Notes: a model not told the origin generated them from the sequence alone. 64,000 bases of DNA from Chryseobacterium sp. JM1 (GCF_000737715.1 NZ_JPRN01000011.1:62001-126000), one strand, 5' to 3'; numbered from the stretch's first letter, positions 16,163-25,572 are shown. Numbers and translations: made by a program.

Positions 16163-17179
16163 ATGTCAAATCAACCATTACAGACTTTAGGAGAATTTCT
16201 TATAGATAAGCAGGACGATTTTCAGTATTCTACAGGTGAATTTTCCCGTCTTCTGAGCGCTATAAGATTGGCTTCGAAAGTGGTAAACAGAGAAGTAAAT
16301 AAAGCCGGAATCGTAGATATTACAGGAGCTGCCGGCAACCAGAATATTCAGGGGGAAGAACAGCAGAAACTTGATGTGATTGCCAATGAAATTTTTATTA
16401 CGGCTTTGTCTCAGAGAGAGGTGGTTTGTGGTATTGCTTCTGAGGAAAATGATGATTTTATAGACATTAAATGCGGTGAAAACGGTCATTTAAGTAAATA
16501 TGTAGTGCTGATTGATCCTTTGGACGGATCTTCAAATATCGATGTCAACGTTTCTGTAGGAACTATTTTCTCTATTTACAGAAGAGTAACGGAACCGGGA
16601 ACTCCGGTACAGCTGGAAGATTTCCTTCAAAAAGGAATTAACCAGATCGCTGCAGGATATGTGATCTACGGTTCTTCTACCATGATTGTATACACTACAG
16701 GAAATGGAGTGAACGGATTTACTTTGGATCCATCACTGGGAACCTATTATCTTTCCCACCCGAATATGACATTTCCTACCAGTGGAAAAATTTATTCCAT
16801 CAACGAAGGAAACTATATCAAATTTCCTCAGGGTGTAAAAAATTATCTAAAGTATTGCCAGATGGAGGAAGGAGATCGTCCTTACACTTCAAGATACATC
16901 GGTTCTTTAGTGGCAGATTTCCACAGAAATATGCTGAAAGGAGGAATTTATATTTACCCTTCTTATTCTCAGGCTCCAAACGGAAAACTGAGATTATTGT
17001 ATGAATGTAATCCTATGGCATTCCTTGCTGAACAGGCGGGAGGAAAAGCTACTGACGGATTCAGAAGAATTCTTGAAGTAGAGCCTACAGAGCTTCACCA
17101 GAGAATTCCGTTTTTCTGCGGAAGTATCAACATGGTGGAAAAAGCAGAGGAATTTATGCGGATCGACAGTGTAAAATAA
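16163..17179 (+). CDS. fbp: fructose-1,6-bisphosphatase class I
   Basis: A 338-residue gluconeogenic enzyme that hydrolyses fructose 1,6-bisphosphate. The metal-binding signature DPLDGSSNID begins at Asp118 (Asp121 in DGSSN). Also visible are the upstream CGIASEEND acidic site, the active-site region RYIGSLVADFHRNMLKGGIYIYP and the EQAGGKATDG stretch. The length is normal for the class. Its TAA overlaps the ATG of menC by one base (TAATG), so the two are translated together although their pathways differ. Confidence 0.96.
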   Translation: MSNQPLQTLGEFLIDKQDDFQYSTGEFSRLLSAIRLASKVVNREVNKAGIVDITGAAGNQNIQGEEQQKLDVIANEIFITALSQREVVCGIASEENDDFIDIKCGENGHLSKYVVLIDPLDGSSNIDVNVSVGTIFSIYRRVTEPGTPVQLEDFLQKGINQIAAGYVIYGSSTMIVYTTGNGVNGFTLDPSLGTYYLSHPNMTFPTSGKIYSINEGNYIKFPQGVKNYLKYCQMEEGDRPYTSRYIGSLVADFHRNMLKGGIYIYPSYSQAPNGKLRLLYECNPMAFLAEQAGGKATDGFRRILEVEPTELHQRIPFFCGSINMVEKAEEFMRIDSVK

Positions 17180-18183
17180 TGACAGCAAAATATTCCAGAT
17201 ATTTATTAGAATTCAAACGCCCGAGCGGAACATCTCGCGGCGTTTTGCATGTAAAGGAAACCTTTATTCTCGAAATTGAAGACAACGGAAAAAAGGGAAC
17301 AGGAGAGTGCGCCGTGTTCAGAGGATTGAGTTTTGATGACCGGCCGGATTATGAGGAGAAACTGCAGTGGCTTTGTGAAAATATCAATCAGGATGGTTGG
17401 TATTTAAAAGAAGAACTGAAAGAATTTCCATCGATATGGTTCGGATATGAGCAGGCTGTTTTAAATTTAAAGCAGGGAGGCCATTTGTATTTTCCAAGTG
17501 AGTTTACGGAAGGAAAATCAGCTATTGTGATCAATGGACTGATCTGGATGGGTGATGTTCACTATATGGAAGAACAGATCCGCGAAAAGCTTGAAAACGG
17601 TTTTCACTGCATCAAACTGAAAATCGGAGTAGATTGGGAATCTGAACATAAGGTTCTTCAGAAATTAAGAGAGAAATTTTCAAAAGATCAGCTTGAGCTT
17701 CGTGTAGATGCCAATGGCGGGTTCAATAGGGAAGAGGCAGAGATTGTTTTACAGCAGCTTGCCGATCTTCATATTCATTCTATTGAACAGCCGATAAAAG
17801 CAGGTAATTGGGCTGATATGGCATCATTATGTGCGATAACGCCAACTCCTATTGCTTTAGATGAGGAACTGATAGGAATTACAGATCCTTCTGAAAAGAA
17901 AAAACTTTTGGAAACCATCAAGCCACAGTATATTATTCTGAAACCAGCATTAGTTGGTGGTTTTGCAGGTTCAGACGAATGGATTTCTCTGGCAGAAGAA
18001 CAGAATATCGGCTGGTGGATCACTTCTGCCCTGGAAAGTAATATTGGCCTGAATGCCATCGCACAGTATACCTTCACAAAAAAAAGTCCGATGCCGCAAG
18101 GTTTGGGCACCGGATCTTTATTTGTAAATAATTTTGAATCAGTTTTGGAACTCAGAAATGAGCTGTTGTGGTTCAAAATATAA
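17179..18183 (+). CDS. menC: o-succinylbenzoate synthase, enolase superfamily
   Basis: A 334-residue enzyme. The catalytic set is in order: K146/K148 in KLKIG, Asp177 in DANGG, Glu203 in EQP, Asp228 in LDEEL and Lys255 in LKPAL. This is the MenC/dipeptide-epimerase arrangement. The short N-terminus and the ITSALESNIGLNAIAQY end favour MenC, which dehydrates SHCHC to o-succinylbenzoate in menaquinone synthesis. Dipeptide epimerase is the alternative. Other menaquinone genes (menF and a hotdog thioesterase) lie at 49-51 kb. Coupled to fbp by a one-base overlap. Confidence 0.85.
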   Translation: MTAKYSRYLLEFKRPSGTSRGVLHVKETFILEIEDNGKKGTGECAVFRGLSFDDRPDYEEKLQWLCENINQDGWYLKEELKEFPSIWFGYEQAVLNLKQGGHLYFPSEFTEGKSAIVINGLIWMGDVHYMEEQIREKLENGFHCIKLKIGVDWESEHKVLQKLREKFSKDQLELRVDANGGFNREEAEIVLQQLADLHIHSIEQPIKAGNWADMASLCAITPTPIALDEELIGITDPSEKKKLLETIKPQYIILKPALVGGFAGSDEWISLAEEQNIGWWITSALESNIGLNAIAQYTFTKKSPMPQGLGTGSLFVNNFESVLELRNELLWFKI

Positions 18184-18198
18184 TGGATGAATTGATAT

Positions 18199-18378
18199 TT
18201 ATGCAAATGGAGGAGGAGCGTCTTCGCAAGTTGGATTGCTTGAGTGTTCAGAATCCCATGATCTGCAGCATCTTTTTCTTGGATCCCAGCTGTTGCAGCC
18301 CAGTGGAACAAGCCCTCCTTTAATTGTTTTTAATTCTCCCTTTTTAAGTTTTCTCATGTTGTCGCTTAACTTTTTCAT
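18199..18378 (-). CDS. double-glycine leader, cysteine-rich bacteriocin-like peptide
   Basis: A 59-residue frame from ATG 18378 to TAA 18199-18201. The N-terminus is a basic amphipathic leader (MKKLSDNMRKLKKGELKTIK) ending in Gly-Gly at 21-22, the cleavage signal read by C39-peptidase ABC exporters. The 37-residue core contains GCNSW, the pair RCCRSWD, and NPTCEDAPPPF, giving four cysteines and no further lysine-rich stretch. I recall similar short Chryseobacterium peptides annotated as bacteriocin-like proteins. No modification enzyme, immunity gene or exporter is nearby. The second Met (residue 8) could also be the start. It lies alone, convergent with menC by 15 bases. Confidence 0.75.
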   Translation of the reverse strand: MKKLSDNMRKLKKGELKTIKGGLVPLGCNSWDPRKRCCRSWDSEHSSNPTCEDAPPPFA

Positions 18379-18836
18379 AATAAAGATTTTAATTTGTTTA
18401 GTAAAGTAAATTTCAATCTCTTTTTTTTATTACGCAACAATTTAACTTAAATTAACTAAATTCACCTTCCGGGGACTTGTTGATCCTGTGAAATTATTTT
18501 TCTTTACAGGGGAATCATAGATTGTATGTAAAAAGTAATTTTGCTTCCATACTGAAAAATGGAAGTCAACAGGTATTTGAAGATCGTCTAAAGTAGTATT
18601 ATGGTCGGATAGTTTTTTGTTTTTTTAAGGGTTAATGTTTGTCAATTAAATCACGTCTTTTACGAAAATTGCTTTCTTAATATAGTTCAATATGTAAGAA
18701 AATTTGCTTTTAATTCTTTTCATGATGAAATTTGTATTTCTCTGTTTAATGAAAATTTACAATCTTTGTGCCAATTTAAACACAGGTTTAAAGTTTAACA
18801 TATGATTCATCTCATGGTCTGTTTTTTAATATACTG
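18379..18836. other. 458-bp A+T-rich intergenic region
   Basis: It separates the peptide gene and the DUF900 hydrolase, both on the minus strand. I see no ORF with coding character, no repeat-family copy and no convincing TAnnTTTG element close to the peptide start. It might hold a regulatory leader or an undetected small gene. Confidence 0.5.
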
Positions 18837-19967
18837 TTAAGAAATAATAGTGAATGTATTTTCGTTATCCTTTGATCTTCCGGTGATTAAGTTCCGGTCT
18901 ATACCGTATAAGTTCTGGTAAATATCCTTCTGTACCATAGAGCTGGAAAGGTATCCCCAATGATTTCCCACTTCATATTTAAAGCTGTTCAGCACATCAT
19001 CCTTTACAAAAGTGCAATCGATGATTGAGACAATATCTTTGAATCTTTCAATATCACCCGGTCCGTTTTTACCCAATCTCGGGGTCAGAATATTTTTGGT
19101 GAACTGTGAAATTCCCAGTATCGTATCTTTCCTGTTTAAATAAATAGAAACACGATTAGCCAGAAGCGGGAGTTTATTGAATGAGTCTTCCGAATCTTCG
19201 AACACTTTATACGTTACATCTGCATTTAAAAGAAGGACCTGATCGATGACGCGAAGAATATTTTCCTTTTTTAAGCTGTACAGCATACTTTGAAGCACTC
19301 TATTTCCCATAGAATGGGCCATCAGATGTATCCTCTGATTGCAGGGAGCCAGATCGCGGTTTGAAAAAATATCTTTTAAAAACTGAGTGTAAAAATAGAA
19401 AAGTCTCATCAGCGAAGATCCTGAATTAATGCTTGATGCTTTATCATCGAAATAAGTCAGAGGAACAATGCTGCTCGAGGCAGGCCAGCTTACGAAAAGG
19501 ATATGTTCAACAGGCGATGCCGGATTATCAATGAACAGCTTTTTAAGGTCAATCATAGCTTTTAATTCATCATCAAAATCATAGGCATAACCATGGATGA
19601 AGATCAGAACATCGCTCCTGTCTTTTGTGGAAGACATATTTTTATAGAGTTCATAGAACATTCGCTGGGTTCCGCCGAGATTATTGGCTGTAAGCGTAGA
19701 TTTCTTAAAGCCTTTTTCGTTCTGTAAAACTTCCAGAACGTCCTGATAACCTTGTTTCTCAGGCTCGGAAAATAATTTGTAGTTTAAAATATTCCTGTTG
19801 GTGTAGTCTTTCTTCTTTTTGGCCGCTGCGGTGGGCTCTTTGTAGGTGTCAAAATCACATTTTGCGATCCTGAAATTGGGAATAGAGTATTCATCATTAG
19901 AAAATGAGTCTACTTTTTCGCCCTTATGACGGACGATCTTACGATTGCTTAGGATATAAACAGCCAT
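18837..19967 (-). CDS. alpha/beta hydrolase, DUF900 type
   Basis: A 376-residue protein without a signal peptide. The central part has the strand-turn LIFIHGYAYDFDDEL, the FVSWPASSS segment and the nucleophile elbow MAHSMGNRVLQ, typical of DUF900 serine hydrolases. A C-terminal histidine (GNHWGYLSS) could complete the triad. The N-terminal 80 residues are lysine rich and unassigned. Substrate unknown. Single gene; a TAATTTCG near-consensus -7 box lies at 20003-20010. Confidence 0.8.
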   Translation of the reverse strand: MAVYILSNRKIVRHKGEKVDSFSNDEYSIPNFRIAKCDFDTYKEPTAAAKKKKDYTNRNILNYKLFSEPEKQGYQDVLEVLQNEKGFKKSTLTANNLGGTQRMFYELYKNMSSTKDRSDVLIFIHGYAYDFDDELKAMIDLKKLFIDNPASPVEHILFVSWPASSSIVPLTYFDDKASSINSGSSLMRLFYFYTQFLKDIFSNRDLAPCNQRIHLMAHSMGNRVLQSMLYSLKKENILRVIDQVLLLNADVTYKVFEDSEDSFNKLPLLANRVSIYLNRKDTILGISQFTKNILTPRLGKNGPGDIERFKDIVSIIDCTFVKDDVLNSFKYEVGNHWGYLSSSMVQKDIYQNLYGIDRNLITGRSKDNENTFTIIS

Positions 19968-20078
19968 ATTCAGTAATTTTTACAAACGGTTTTTAGTTTC
20001 ATCGAAATTAATGAAAAATATTGAATTATCATCAGTTTTGCTTTTAAATTATCATTTTCGTAAGCCCTAAATTTTCCT

Positions 20079-20086
20079 TAACTTTG
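20079..20086 (+). promoter_or_regulatory. -7 promoter element of glnS
   Basis: TAACTTTG fits TAnnTTTG, 38 bases before the ATG at 20125. It excludes the upstream in-frame TTG at 20098 as a useful start. Confidence 0.55.
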
Positions 20087-20124
20087 TAAAACTTTTTTTG
20101 CATACAATAAAAGCTAATTTAATA

Positions 20125-21798
20125 ATGGAAGAAGAAAAAAAATCACTCAATTTTATTGAGCAAATTATTGAAGATGATATGGCAAACGGTCTGAAAAAAG
20201 ATCAGATTCGTTTCCGTTTTCCCCCTGAACCTAATGGATACCTGCATATTGGCCACACAAAAGCCATCTGCATCAACTTTGGGCTGGGTGAAAAGTACAA
20301 CGCTCCCGTAAACCTTCGTTTCGACGATACGAACCCTGAAAAAGAAGAACAGGAATTCGTAGATTCTATCAAGAAAGATGTCGAATGGTTAGGTTTCAAA
20401 TGGGACAAAGAGCTATATGCATCCGACTACTTCCAGCAGCTTTACGAATGGGCCGTACAGATGATCAAAGAAGGAAAAGCTTATGTAGATGAGCAGCCAT
20501 CTGAGGTGATCACCGAGCAGAGAAAGAATCCTGCAGAACCGGGAATTGAGTCGCCGTTCAGAAACCGTCCGGTAGAAGAGTCCCTTGATCTGTTCGAAAG
20601 AATGAAGAACGGAGAATTTGAAGAAGGTGCAATGTCTCTTCGTGCGCAGATCGATATGGTTTCCCCGAATATGAACTTACGTGATCCTGTGATGTACAGA
20701 ATCCTGAAAAGACCTCACCACAGAACCGGTACAGTATGGAAAATTTATCCTATGTACGACTGGGCACATGGTGAATCCGATTATCTGGAGCAAGTGTCAC
20801 ACTCATTATGTTCATTGGAATTTGAAAACCACAGACCACTTTATAACTGGTATCTGGAGCAGGTTTATGATGAATCTAAGATAGCACCAAAACAAAGAGA
20901 ATTCGCAAGAATGAATGTCTCTTATATGATCACGTCTAAAAGAAAATTACAGAGACTGGTTGCTGAAAATGCCGTAACAGGTTGGGACGATCCGAGAATG
21001 CCTACGATCTCAGGAATGAGAAGAAAAGGATTCACGCCGACATCCATTAAAAACTTCATTGAAAAAGTGGGAGTTGCGAAAAGAGAAAACCTGATCGAGA
21101 TCCAATTGCTTGATTTCTGCGTTCGTGAAGACCTGAACAAGGTGGCGAAACGTGTAATGGCAGTGGTAGATCCGGTAAAACTGGTGATTGAAAACTATCC
21201 TGAAGGCGAGGAAGAATGGCTTGAAACTGAAAATAATCCTGAGCAGGAAAATGCAGGGACAAGAGAAGTTCCTTTCTCCAGAGAATTATACATCGAAAGA
21301 GAAGACTTTAAAGAAGAAGCAAATAATAAGTTCTTCAGACTGAAATTAGGCGGAGAAGTTCGTTTGAAATCAGCATACATCATCAAAGCGGAAAGAGTTG
21401 AGAAAGATGAAAACGGTGAGATCACTACGATCTACGCCAGTTATGATGAAAAGAGCAAGTCAGGAAGCGGAACGGAAGAAAGTTTGAGAAAAGTAAAAGG
21501 TACACTTCACTGGGTATCTGCTACTCATGCCATTCCGGTAGATGTGAGAATTTATGATAAACTCTTTACAGTAGAGCAGCCTGATGCAGAAAAGGATGTA
21601 GATTTCCTTAATTTCATCAATCCGGAATCCGTAATTACGATTAAAGGATTTGCTGAACCAAGCCTTAAAGAGGTAGCCATAGGAGAGCCACTTCAGTTCC
21701 AGAGAATCGGGTACTTTACGAAAGACCAGGATTCTACGGATTCTAATCTGGTATTTAACCGTACTGTAACGTTGAAAGATTCTTTCAAACCGGAATAA
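20125..21798 (+). CDS. glnS: glutamine--tRNA ligase
   Basis: A 557-residue class I synthetase that charges tRNA-Gln. PPEPNGYLHIGHTKAI carries the HIGH signature (41-44). RFDDTNPEKE and the MYDWAHGESDYLEQVSHSLCSLEFE block are characteristic of GlnRS, as is the KMSKS-equivalent VSYMITSKRKLQRLV. The C-terminal half is the beta-barrel anticodon-binding domain (EEANNKFFRLKLGGEVRLKSAYIIKAERV...). Length matches bacterial GlnRS, so tRNA-Gln is charged directly. Ends in a strong terminator. Confidence 0.96.
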   Translation: MEEEKKSLNFIEQIIEDDMANGLKKDQIRFRFPPEPNGYLHIGHTKAICINFGLGEKYNAPVNLRFDDTNPEKEEQEFVDSIKKDVEWLGFKWDKELYASDYFQQLYEWAVQMIKEGKAYVDEQPSEVITEQRKNPAEPGIESPFRNRPVEESLDLFERMKNGEFEEGAMSLRAQIDMVSPNMNLRDPVMYRILKRPHHRTGTVWKIYPMYDWAHGESDYLEQVSHSLCSLEFENHRPLYNWYLEQVYDESKIAPKQREFARMNVSYMITSKRKLQRLVAENAVTGWDDPRMPTISGMRRKGFTPTSIKNFIEKVGVAKRENLIEIQLLDFCVREDLNKVAKRVMAVVDPVKLVIENYPEGEEEWLETENNPEQENAGTREVPFSRELYIEREDFKEEANNKFFRLKLGGEVRLKSAYIIKAERVEKDENGEITTIYASYDEKSKSGSGTEESLRKVKGTLHWVSATHAIPVDVRIYDKLFTVEQPDAEKDVDFLNFINPESVITIKGFAEPSLKEVAIGEPLQFQRIGYFTKDQDSTDSNLVFNRTVTLKDSFKPE

Positions 21799-21816
21799 TC
21801 TTACCACAATCAATAT

Positions 21817-21846
21817 AAAAGCAGGACCTGAAAAAGTCCTGCTTTT
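21817..21846 (+). terminator. intrinsic terminator of glnS
   Basis: AAAAGCAGGAC / GTCCTGCTTTT, 11-base perfect stem with an 8-base loop, running into T6. It lies 19 bases after the glnS stop. Confidence 0.9.
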
Positions 21847-21927
21847 TTGTTTTAACTCTTGTGAGCTTAAGAAAAATGATTTACTCGCGCAGATTTAGCT
21901 GATAGAGCAGATTTTAATTCATGCTTT

Positions 21928-22060
21928 TTTAAACATTAAGATTAATGAAGAAGGTAAGGTTAGTTAAGAAAAAATCAAATGATTTTTTAAGCTGTACGTC
22001 TTAAAGCGAAGCTCAAACTTAATATTCTTAAAAGCTTAACAGAAATCTTAATGGTTTAAA
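21928..22060. repeat. palindromic element with terminal inverted repeats, copy 2
   Basis: 133 bases from TTTAAACATTAAGAT to ATCTTAATGGTTTAAA. The ends are inverted repeats with a single extra G. Core identical in most positions to copies 1 and 3. Confidence 0.85.
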
Positions 22061-22109
22061 TTTTACTCCCGCAGATTTAGCTGATAGAGCAGATTTTAAT
22101 TCATGCTTT

Positions 22110-22242
22110 TTTAAACATTAAGATCAATGAAGTCTGTAAGATTAGTTAAGACAAAATCAAATAATTTTTTAAGCTGTACGTCTTAAAGCGAAGCTCAAAC
22201 TTAATATTCTTAAAAGCTTAACAGAAATCTTAATGGTTTAAA
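22110..22242. repeat. palindromic element with terminal inverted repeats, copy 3
   Basis: Also 133 bases with the same ends. It differs from copy 2 at a few inner positions, for example GACAAAATCAAATAATTTTT in place of GAAAAAATCAAATGATTTTT. Confidence 0.85.
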
Positions 22243-22407
22243 TTTTTTCTCTCGCAAATTAACAAAGGTAAAAATCTGCATCATCTCCATAATCTGCGTG
22301 AAATTTTAAAACTATTTGCTTCCCTTTATTTTGGAATTGATCGGCAACTATCGAAAATTAATATCCGATAGTAACTTCCAGCCTCCATCTTCCAGTCCTT
22401 TTAAGTA

Positions 22408-24348
22408 TTATCCTTTCACCCCTTTGATCCAGTCCTGAAATTTACCGAACTGTTCCATAATAAAAGATTCATGTTCTTCTTTTTCTTCCGGACGGTCTAC
22501 CAGGATATGCTCAAAGTAGCTTCCTTTCAATACTTTTCTTAAAAGTCCTTCTCCAATGAATGGTTTGTAGTCGTTCAGAGCCTGGGTAGCTTTTAATAAA
22601 TGTCTGATGTCATATTGTAACGGGTTAATATCCGGAACCTGTTTATTAAGGTTAAGAAGATTATATACTGCAATTCTAGCCGTTCTTACGGAGCTTTCCA
22701 TAGTAAAGACCACATCGTTATTCGTTTCTACAAACTGTCCTACCAGTCCTAAATTGGTACAGCCTTCCGGAACGACTCTCGGACGGTCGCCCTGAGCTCT
22801 TGGCATAAACATAGAAGTGATGTATGGCATAAATGAAATGCGGACAATCGTATTTTCCACCACATTGTCCAGCTGATCTGTGATTCCCAAATGATAGCAA
22901 AGTTCTGCAAGGATTTCATTTCCGGTACATTCCGGCATTGTTTTTTTGATGTAGTTTCCTTCTTTGTCCATCAGAAGGGAATATACCCACACCACTAAGA
23001 TATCATCAGGCTGAGTAGGGAAGTGCGGCTGTCTGTTACACGTAAAACTCATCACCCAGTTTGAATCTGTTATAGTAATGATTCCACCGGTAGCTGTTCT
23101 TCCGGAATAGGGATCGTTCACACATAATTCTTTCAATTTTTCCGTAAAAGCAGAAGGTCGGCATGTAAGCGTAGCAGATTCCCATGACGATTTTTCAATG
23201 TGGCTGCAGAATTTTTCTGGTTTTCCGAAGACTTCTGATTTGGCTGCCAGGTTTTTCCAGAGCATCCATCCCGGGCCTTGTCCTGCACTGCTGTTATCCA
23301 GTGTGATTTCAGGGGCTGTATTATTATCGCCATAGAATGTACTTTCGGTCATAGATCCTGTGGTGACAATCACGTAATCTTCTTTTCCGACAGGAATTTT
23401 CACTTCTTTGCCATCCTGTTCCGTGATGATGCCTTCCACTGTTTTTCCTTCCGTATTGATATGGATATCGAGATCTTTAACCAAAGTATTAAACTGGATC
23501 TGCACTCCTTTTTCAACAAGGAAGTTTTTTAAAGGCGTAACGTAAGTGTCAAACTGATTGTATTTCGGGAATACCAGACAGGAGAAGTCTTTCATTCCGT
23601 CGATAGCGTGAAGGAATCTGTGCATATACAGTTTCAGTTCCAATAAACTGTGCCAGTTTTCAAAAGCGAACATAGAGCGCCAGAAGAACCAGAAATTACT
23701 GTTAAGGAATGATTCCGCAAAATAGTCTTCAATCGTAAGGTCATCAAGCTCCTCTTTTTTCTTTAATAAAAGTTTCACGATGGCCAGCTGGTCTTTTTTC
23801 TCAAGTCCGAATTTACTGAAATCCTGGATCTCTCCCTGATTGTGGATCAGTCTCGCTTTTGAATAATTCGGGTCATTATCATTGATCAGACGGTATTCGT
23901 CCAAAACACTGTATGGAGCAGGAAGTTCAAGAGCAGGAATATCCTGGAACATATCCCATAAGTTTTCATAGGTCATATCCATTTCACGTCCACCTCTGAT
24001 GATGTAGCCGTCTTTTGCATTTCCGGCACCGTCCAGTGAACCTCCTTCTACATTAAGCTGGTCAAGGAAAATAATGTTTTTCCCCGGAACACGGCCGTCA
24101 CGGATGAAATAATAAGCGGCAGACATTCCCGCAATACCGCTTCCTACAATATAAATTTTGCTGTTTTCATAGGATTTTAAGGGAATTCCTTTATTACGCT
24201 GATAGTTTCCGATTTGGTCTGAAAAAGGCATCGTTTTTTCAGGAGTGTTAATCTGAACTTCTTTACTGGAATCCGGTTCGTGGTTTACTTTTCCGAATTG
24301 CTCAGAAGCATTTAAAACCTGGTCGAATTTTGAATTGATCGTACTCAT
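22408..24348 (-). CDS. ohyA: oleate hydratase (FAD-dependent fatty-acid hydratase)
   Basis: A 646-residue protein of the myosin-cross-reactive-antigen family that adds water to the cis-9 double bond of oleate to give 10-hydroxystearate. The Rossmann FAD motif is VGSGIAGMSAAYY (68-80). The GGREMD loop puts the catalytic glutamate at exactly residue 122 and a tyrosine at residue 241. Both match the published numbering of the Elizabethkingia meningoseptica enzyme, and length is equal. It probably detoxifies unsaturated fatty acids at the membrane. An AraC-type gene starts upstream on the same strand, 88 bases away. Confidence 0.95.
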   Translation of the reverse strand: MSTINSKFDQVLNASEQFGKVNHEPDSSKEVQINTPEKTMPFSDQIGNYQRNKGIPLKSYENSKIYIVGSGIAGMSAAYYFIRDGRVPGKNIIFLDQLNVEGGSLDGAGNAKDGYIIRGGREMDMTYENLWDMFQDIPALELPAPYSVLDEYRLINDNDPNYSKARLIHNQGEIQDFSKFGLEKKDQLAIVKLLLKKKEELDDLTIEDYFAESFLNSNFWFFWRSMFAFENWHSLLELKLYMHRFLHAIDGMKDFSCLVFPKYNQFDTYVTPLKNFLVEKGVQIQFNTLVKDLDIHINTEGKTVEGIITEQDGKEVKIPVGKEDYVIVTTGSMTESTFYGDNNTAPEITLDNSSAGQGPGWMLWKNLAAKSEVFGKPEKFCSHIEKSSWESATLTCRPSAFTEKLKELCVNDPYSGRTATGGIITITDSNWVMSFTCNRQPHFPTQPDDILVVWVYSLLMDKEGNYIKKTMPECTGNEILAELCYHLGITDQLDNVVENTIVRISFMPYITSMFMPRAQGDRPRVVPEGCTNLGLVGQFVETNNDVVFTMESSVRTARIAVYNLLNLNKQVPDINPLQYDIRHLLKATQALNDYKPFIGEGLLRKVLKGSYFEHILVDRPEEKEEHESFIMEQFGKFQDWIKGVKG

Positions 24349-24436
24349 TATGTATTGTTTTAATTAACAGTATAAAGGTACCTCTATTCATTATGCAGGA
24401 TATATCCCTAATGTCAGAATTACTATCCCCAAATTC

Positions 24437-25315
24437 TTACGACTGAATATTTTCCCGGTTTCTGTACTCGGAAGGAGAGATGGACGTATGTTTTTTGAAA
24501 AAGCGACCGAAAGCTGATGCGGAATTAAACTGCAGCTCAAAAGCAATCTCTGAAATCGTAATTTCAGGGCTGCCCAACATCACATAAGATTCCTTCAACA
24601 GGGCTTCGTCGATAACCTGATGAGGTGTTTTGCCGCTTGCCTTTTTAATGACTTCGATAAGGTATTTACTGGAAACGAAAAGCTGATCGGCATAGAACTG
24701 AACCGTCCGGTCCTTTCGTATATTTTCCCGGATCAGTTGACTGAATTTTAAGAAAATATCTTTTTTGCCTTCTTCTTTTTCAATACAGCTGTCATTTTCC
24801 GTTTCCATAATATCCGCTGTTTCCAGAAGCAGATTGAAAATAATGGTACGGACAATTTCTTCGGTAAATTTTCCCTGCTTTCTGGATTTTTTCTTCAGAT
24901 AATCCAAAAGGTTCTGCAACAGTGCTGAGTTTTTCTCATTCGTCTTGACAATGCTGTAGGAACCGTTCGAAAACAGATTCATTTTTTCAATGATAAAAGG
25001 ATTGGAAATATTTTTGATCAGAAAGTTTTTGTCAAAAAAGAGGAGTTTCATTTTAAAATCTTCACTGGTTTCCAGAAACTTGACAATGGTAGACGGAGCC
25101 GCAACCAGGAAGCTATGGGCATCCACATGATATTTCCGGCTATCGATTTCAATGTTTATGTCTCCGGCCGTACAAATGCACAAAGCATAATAGTCCATGC
25201 GAAAAGGTGTCTCGGGAAAATTGAAAATAGGATTTCCGGAAGAGATATAATAAGATTGCCGGCAGTCAATACTGTAAAACGATAGCGTATCATGTAAATT
25301 CTCGTAGGTTATCAT
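24437..25315 (-). CDS. AraC-family transcriptional regulator
   Basis: A 292-residue regulator. The N-terminal half is a cupin-like sensing domain (FRMDYYALCICTAGDINIEIDSRKYHVDAHSFLVAAP). The C-terminal 100 residues hold two helix-turn-helix units (VQFYADQLFVSSKYLIEVIKKASGKTPHQVI and ITISEIAFELQFNSASAFGRFFKKHTSISPSEYR). Its position directly upstream of the oleate hydratase gene suggests that it controls that gene, possibly in response to fatty acids. This is inference from context only. Confidence 0.9.
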   Translation of the reverse strand: MITYENLHDTLSFYSIDCRQSYYISSGNPIFNFPETPFRMDYYALCICTAGDINIEIDSRKYHVDAHSFLVAAPSTIVKFLETSEDFKMKLLFFDKNFLIKNISNPFIIEKMNLFSNGSYSIVKTNEKNSALLQNLLDYLKKKSRKQGKFTEEIVRTIIFNLLLETADIMETENDSCIEKEEGKKDIFLKFSQLIRENIRKDRTVQFYADQLFVSSKYLIEVIKKASGKTPHQVIDEALLKESYVMLGSPEITISEIAFELQFNSASAFGRFFKKHTSISPSEYRNRENIQS

Positions 25316-25529
25316 TTTGTGTATTGGTTTGATTAAAATTTTACTTTAAATTTTGGAATTTTAAGGTCAAAAATCCCATTGTTACTGCAATTTACGAAAA
25401 TTATAAAAGTTGATTGTAAGGTTGCAGCGGAATATTTGCTGATTTTATCCCAGCCTGGTATATTCTTGCCTCTATTGAGGTGATTGATAAAAAAAGTACC
25501 TTTTAAAGGGCTTTCCGGACCAATTTACC

Positions 25530-25537
25530 TAAATTTG
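25530..25537 (+). promoter_or_regulatory. -7 promoter element of the MFS transporter
   Basis: TAAATTTG on plus, 35 bases before the GTG start at 25573. No clear -33 element at the usual spacing. Confidence 0.4.
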
Positions 25538-25572
25538 CATCTTACTAGGTTTTCTCCCCAAAAAATAATATT

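Larger units (their letters stand above)
21881..22244. repeat. 182-bp tandem duplication (two units)
   Basis: Units 21881-22062 and 22063-22244 align with a 182-base offset and only scattered differences. Each begins TTACTC(G/C)(C)GCAGATTTAG and contains one 133-bp terminal-inverted-repeat element. The tail (22252-22312) repeats the CATCATCTCCATAATCTGCG block of the 12274-12355 locus. Confidence 0.85.

Noticed and set aside
18379..18836. A second double-glycine peptide gene in the long gap beside the 18199 peptide
   Set aside because: I looked for a leader plus Gly-Gly frame on both strands and saw none.
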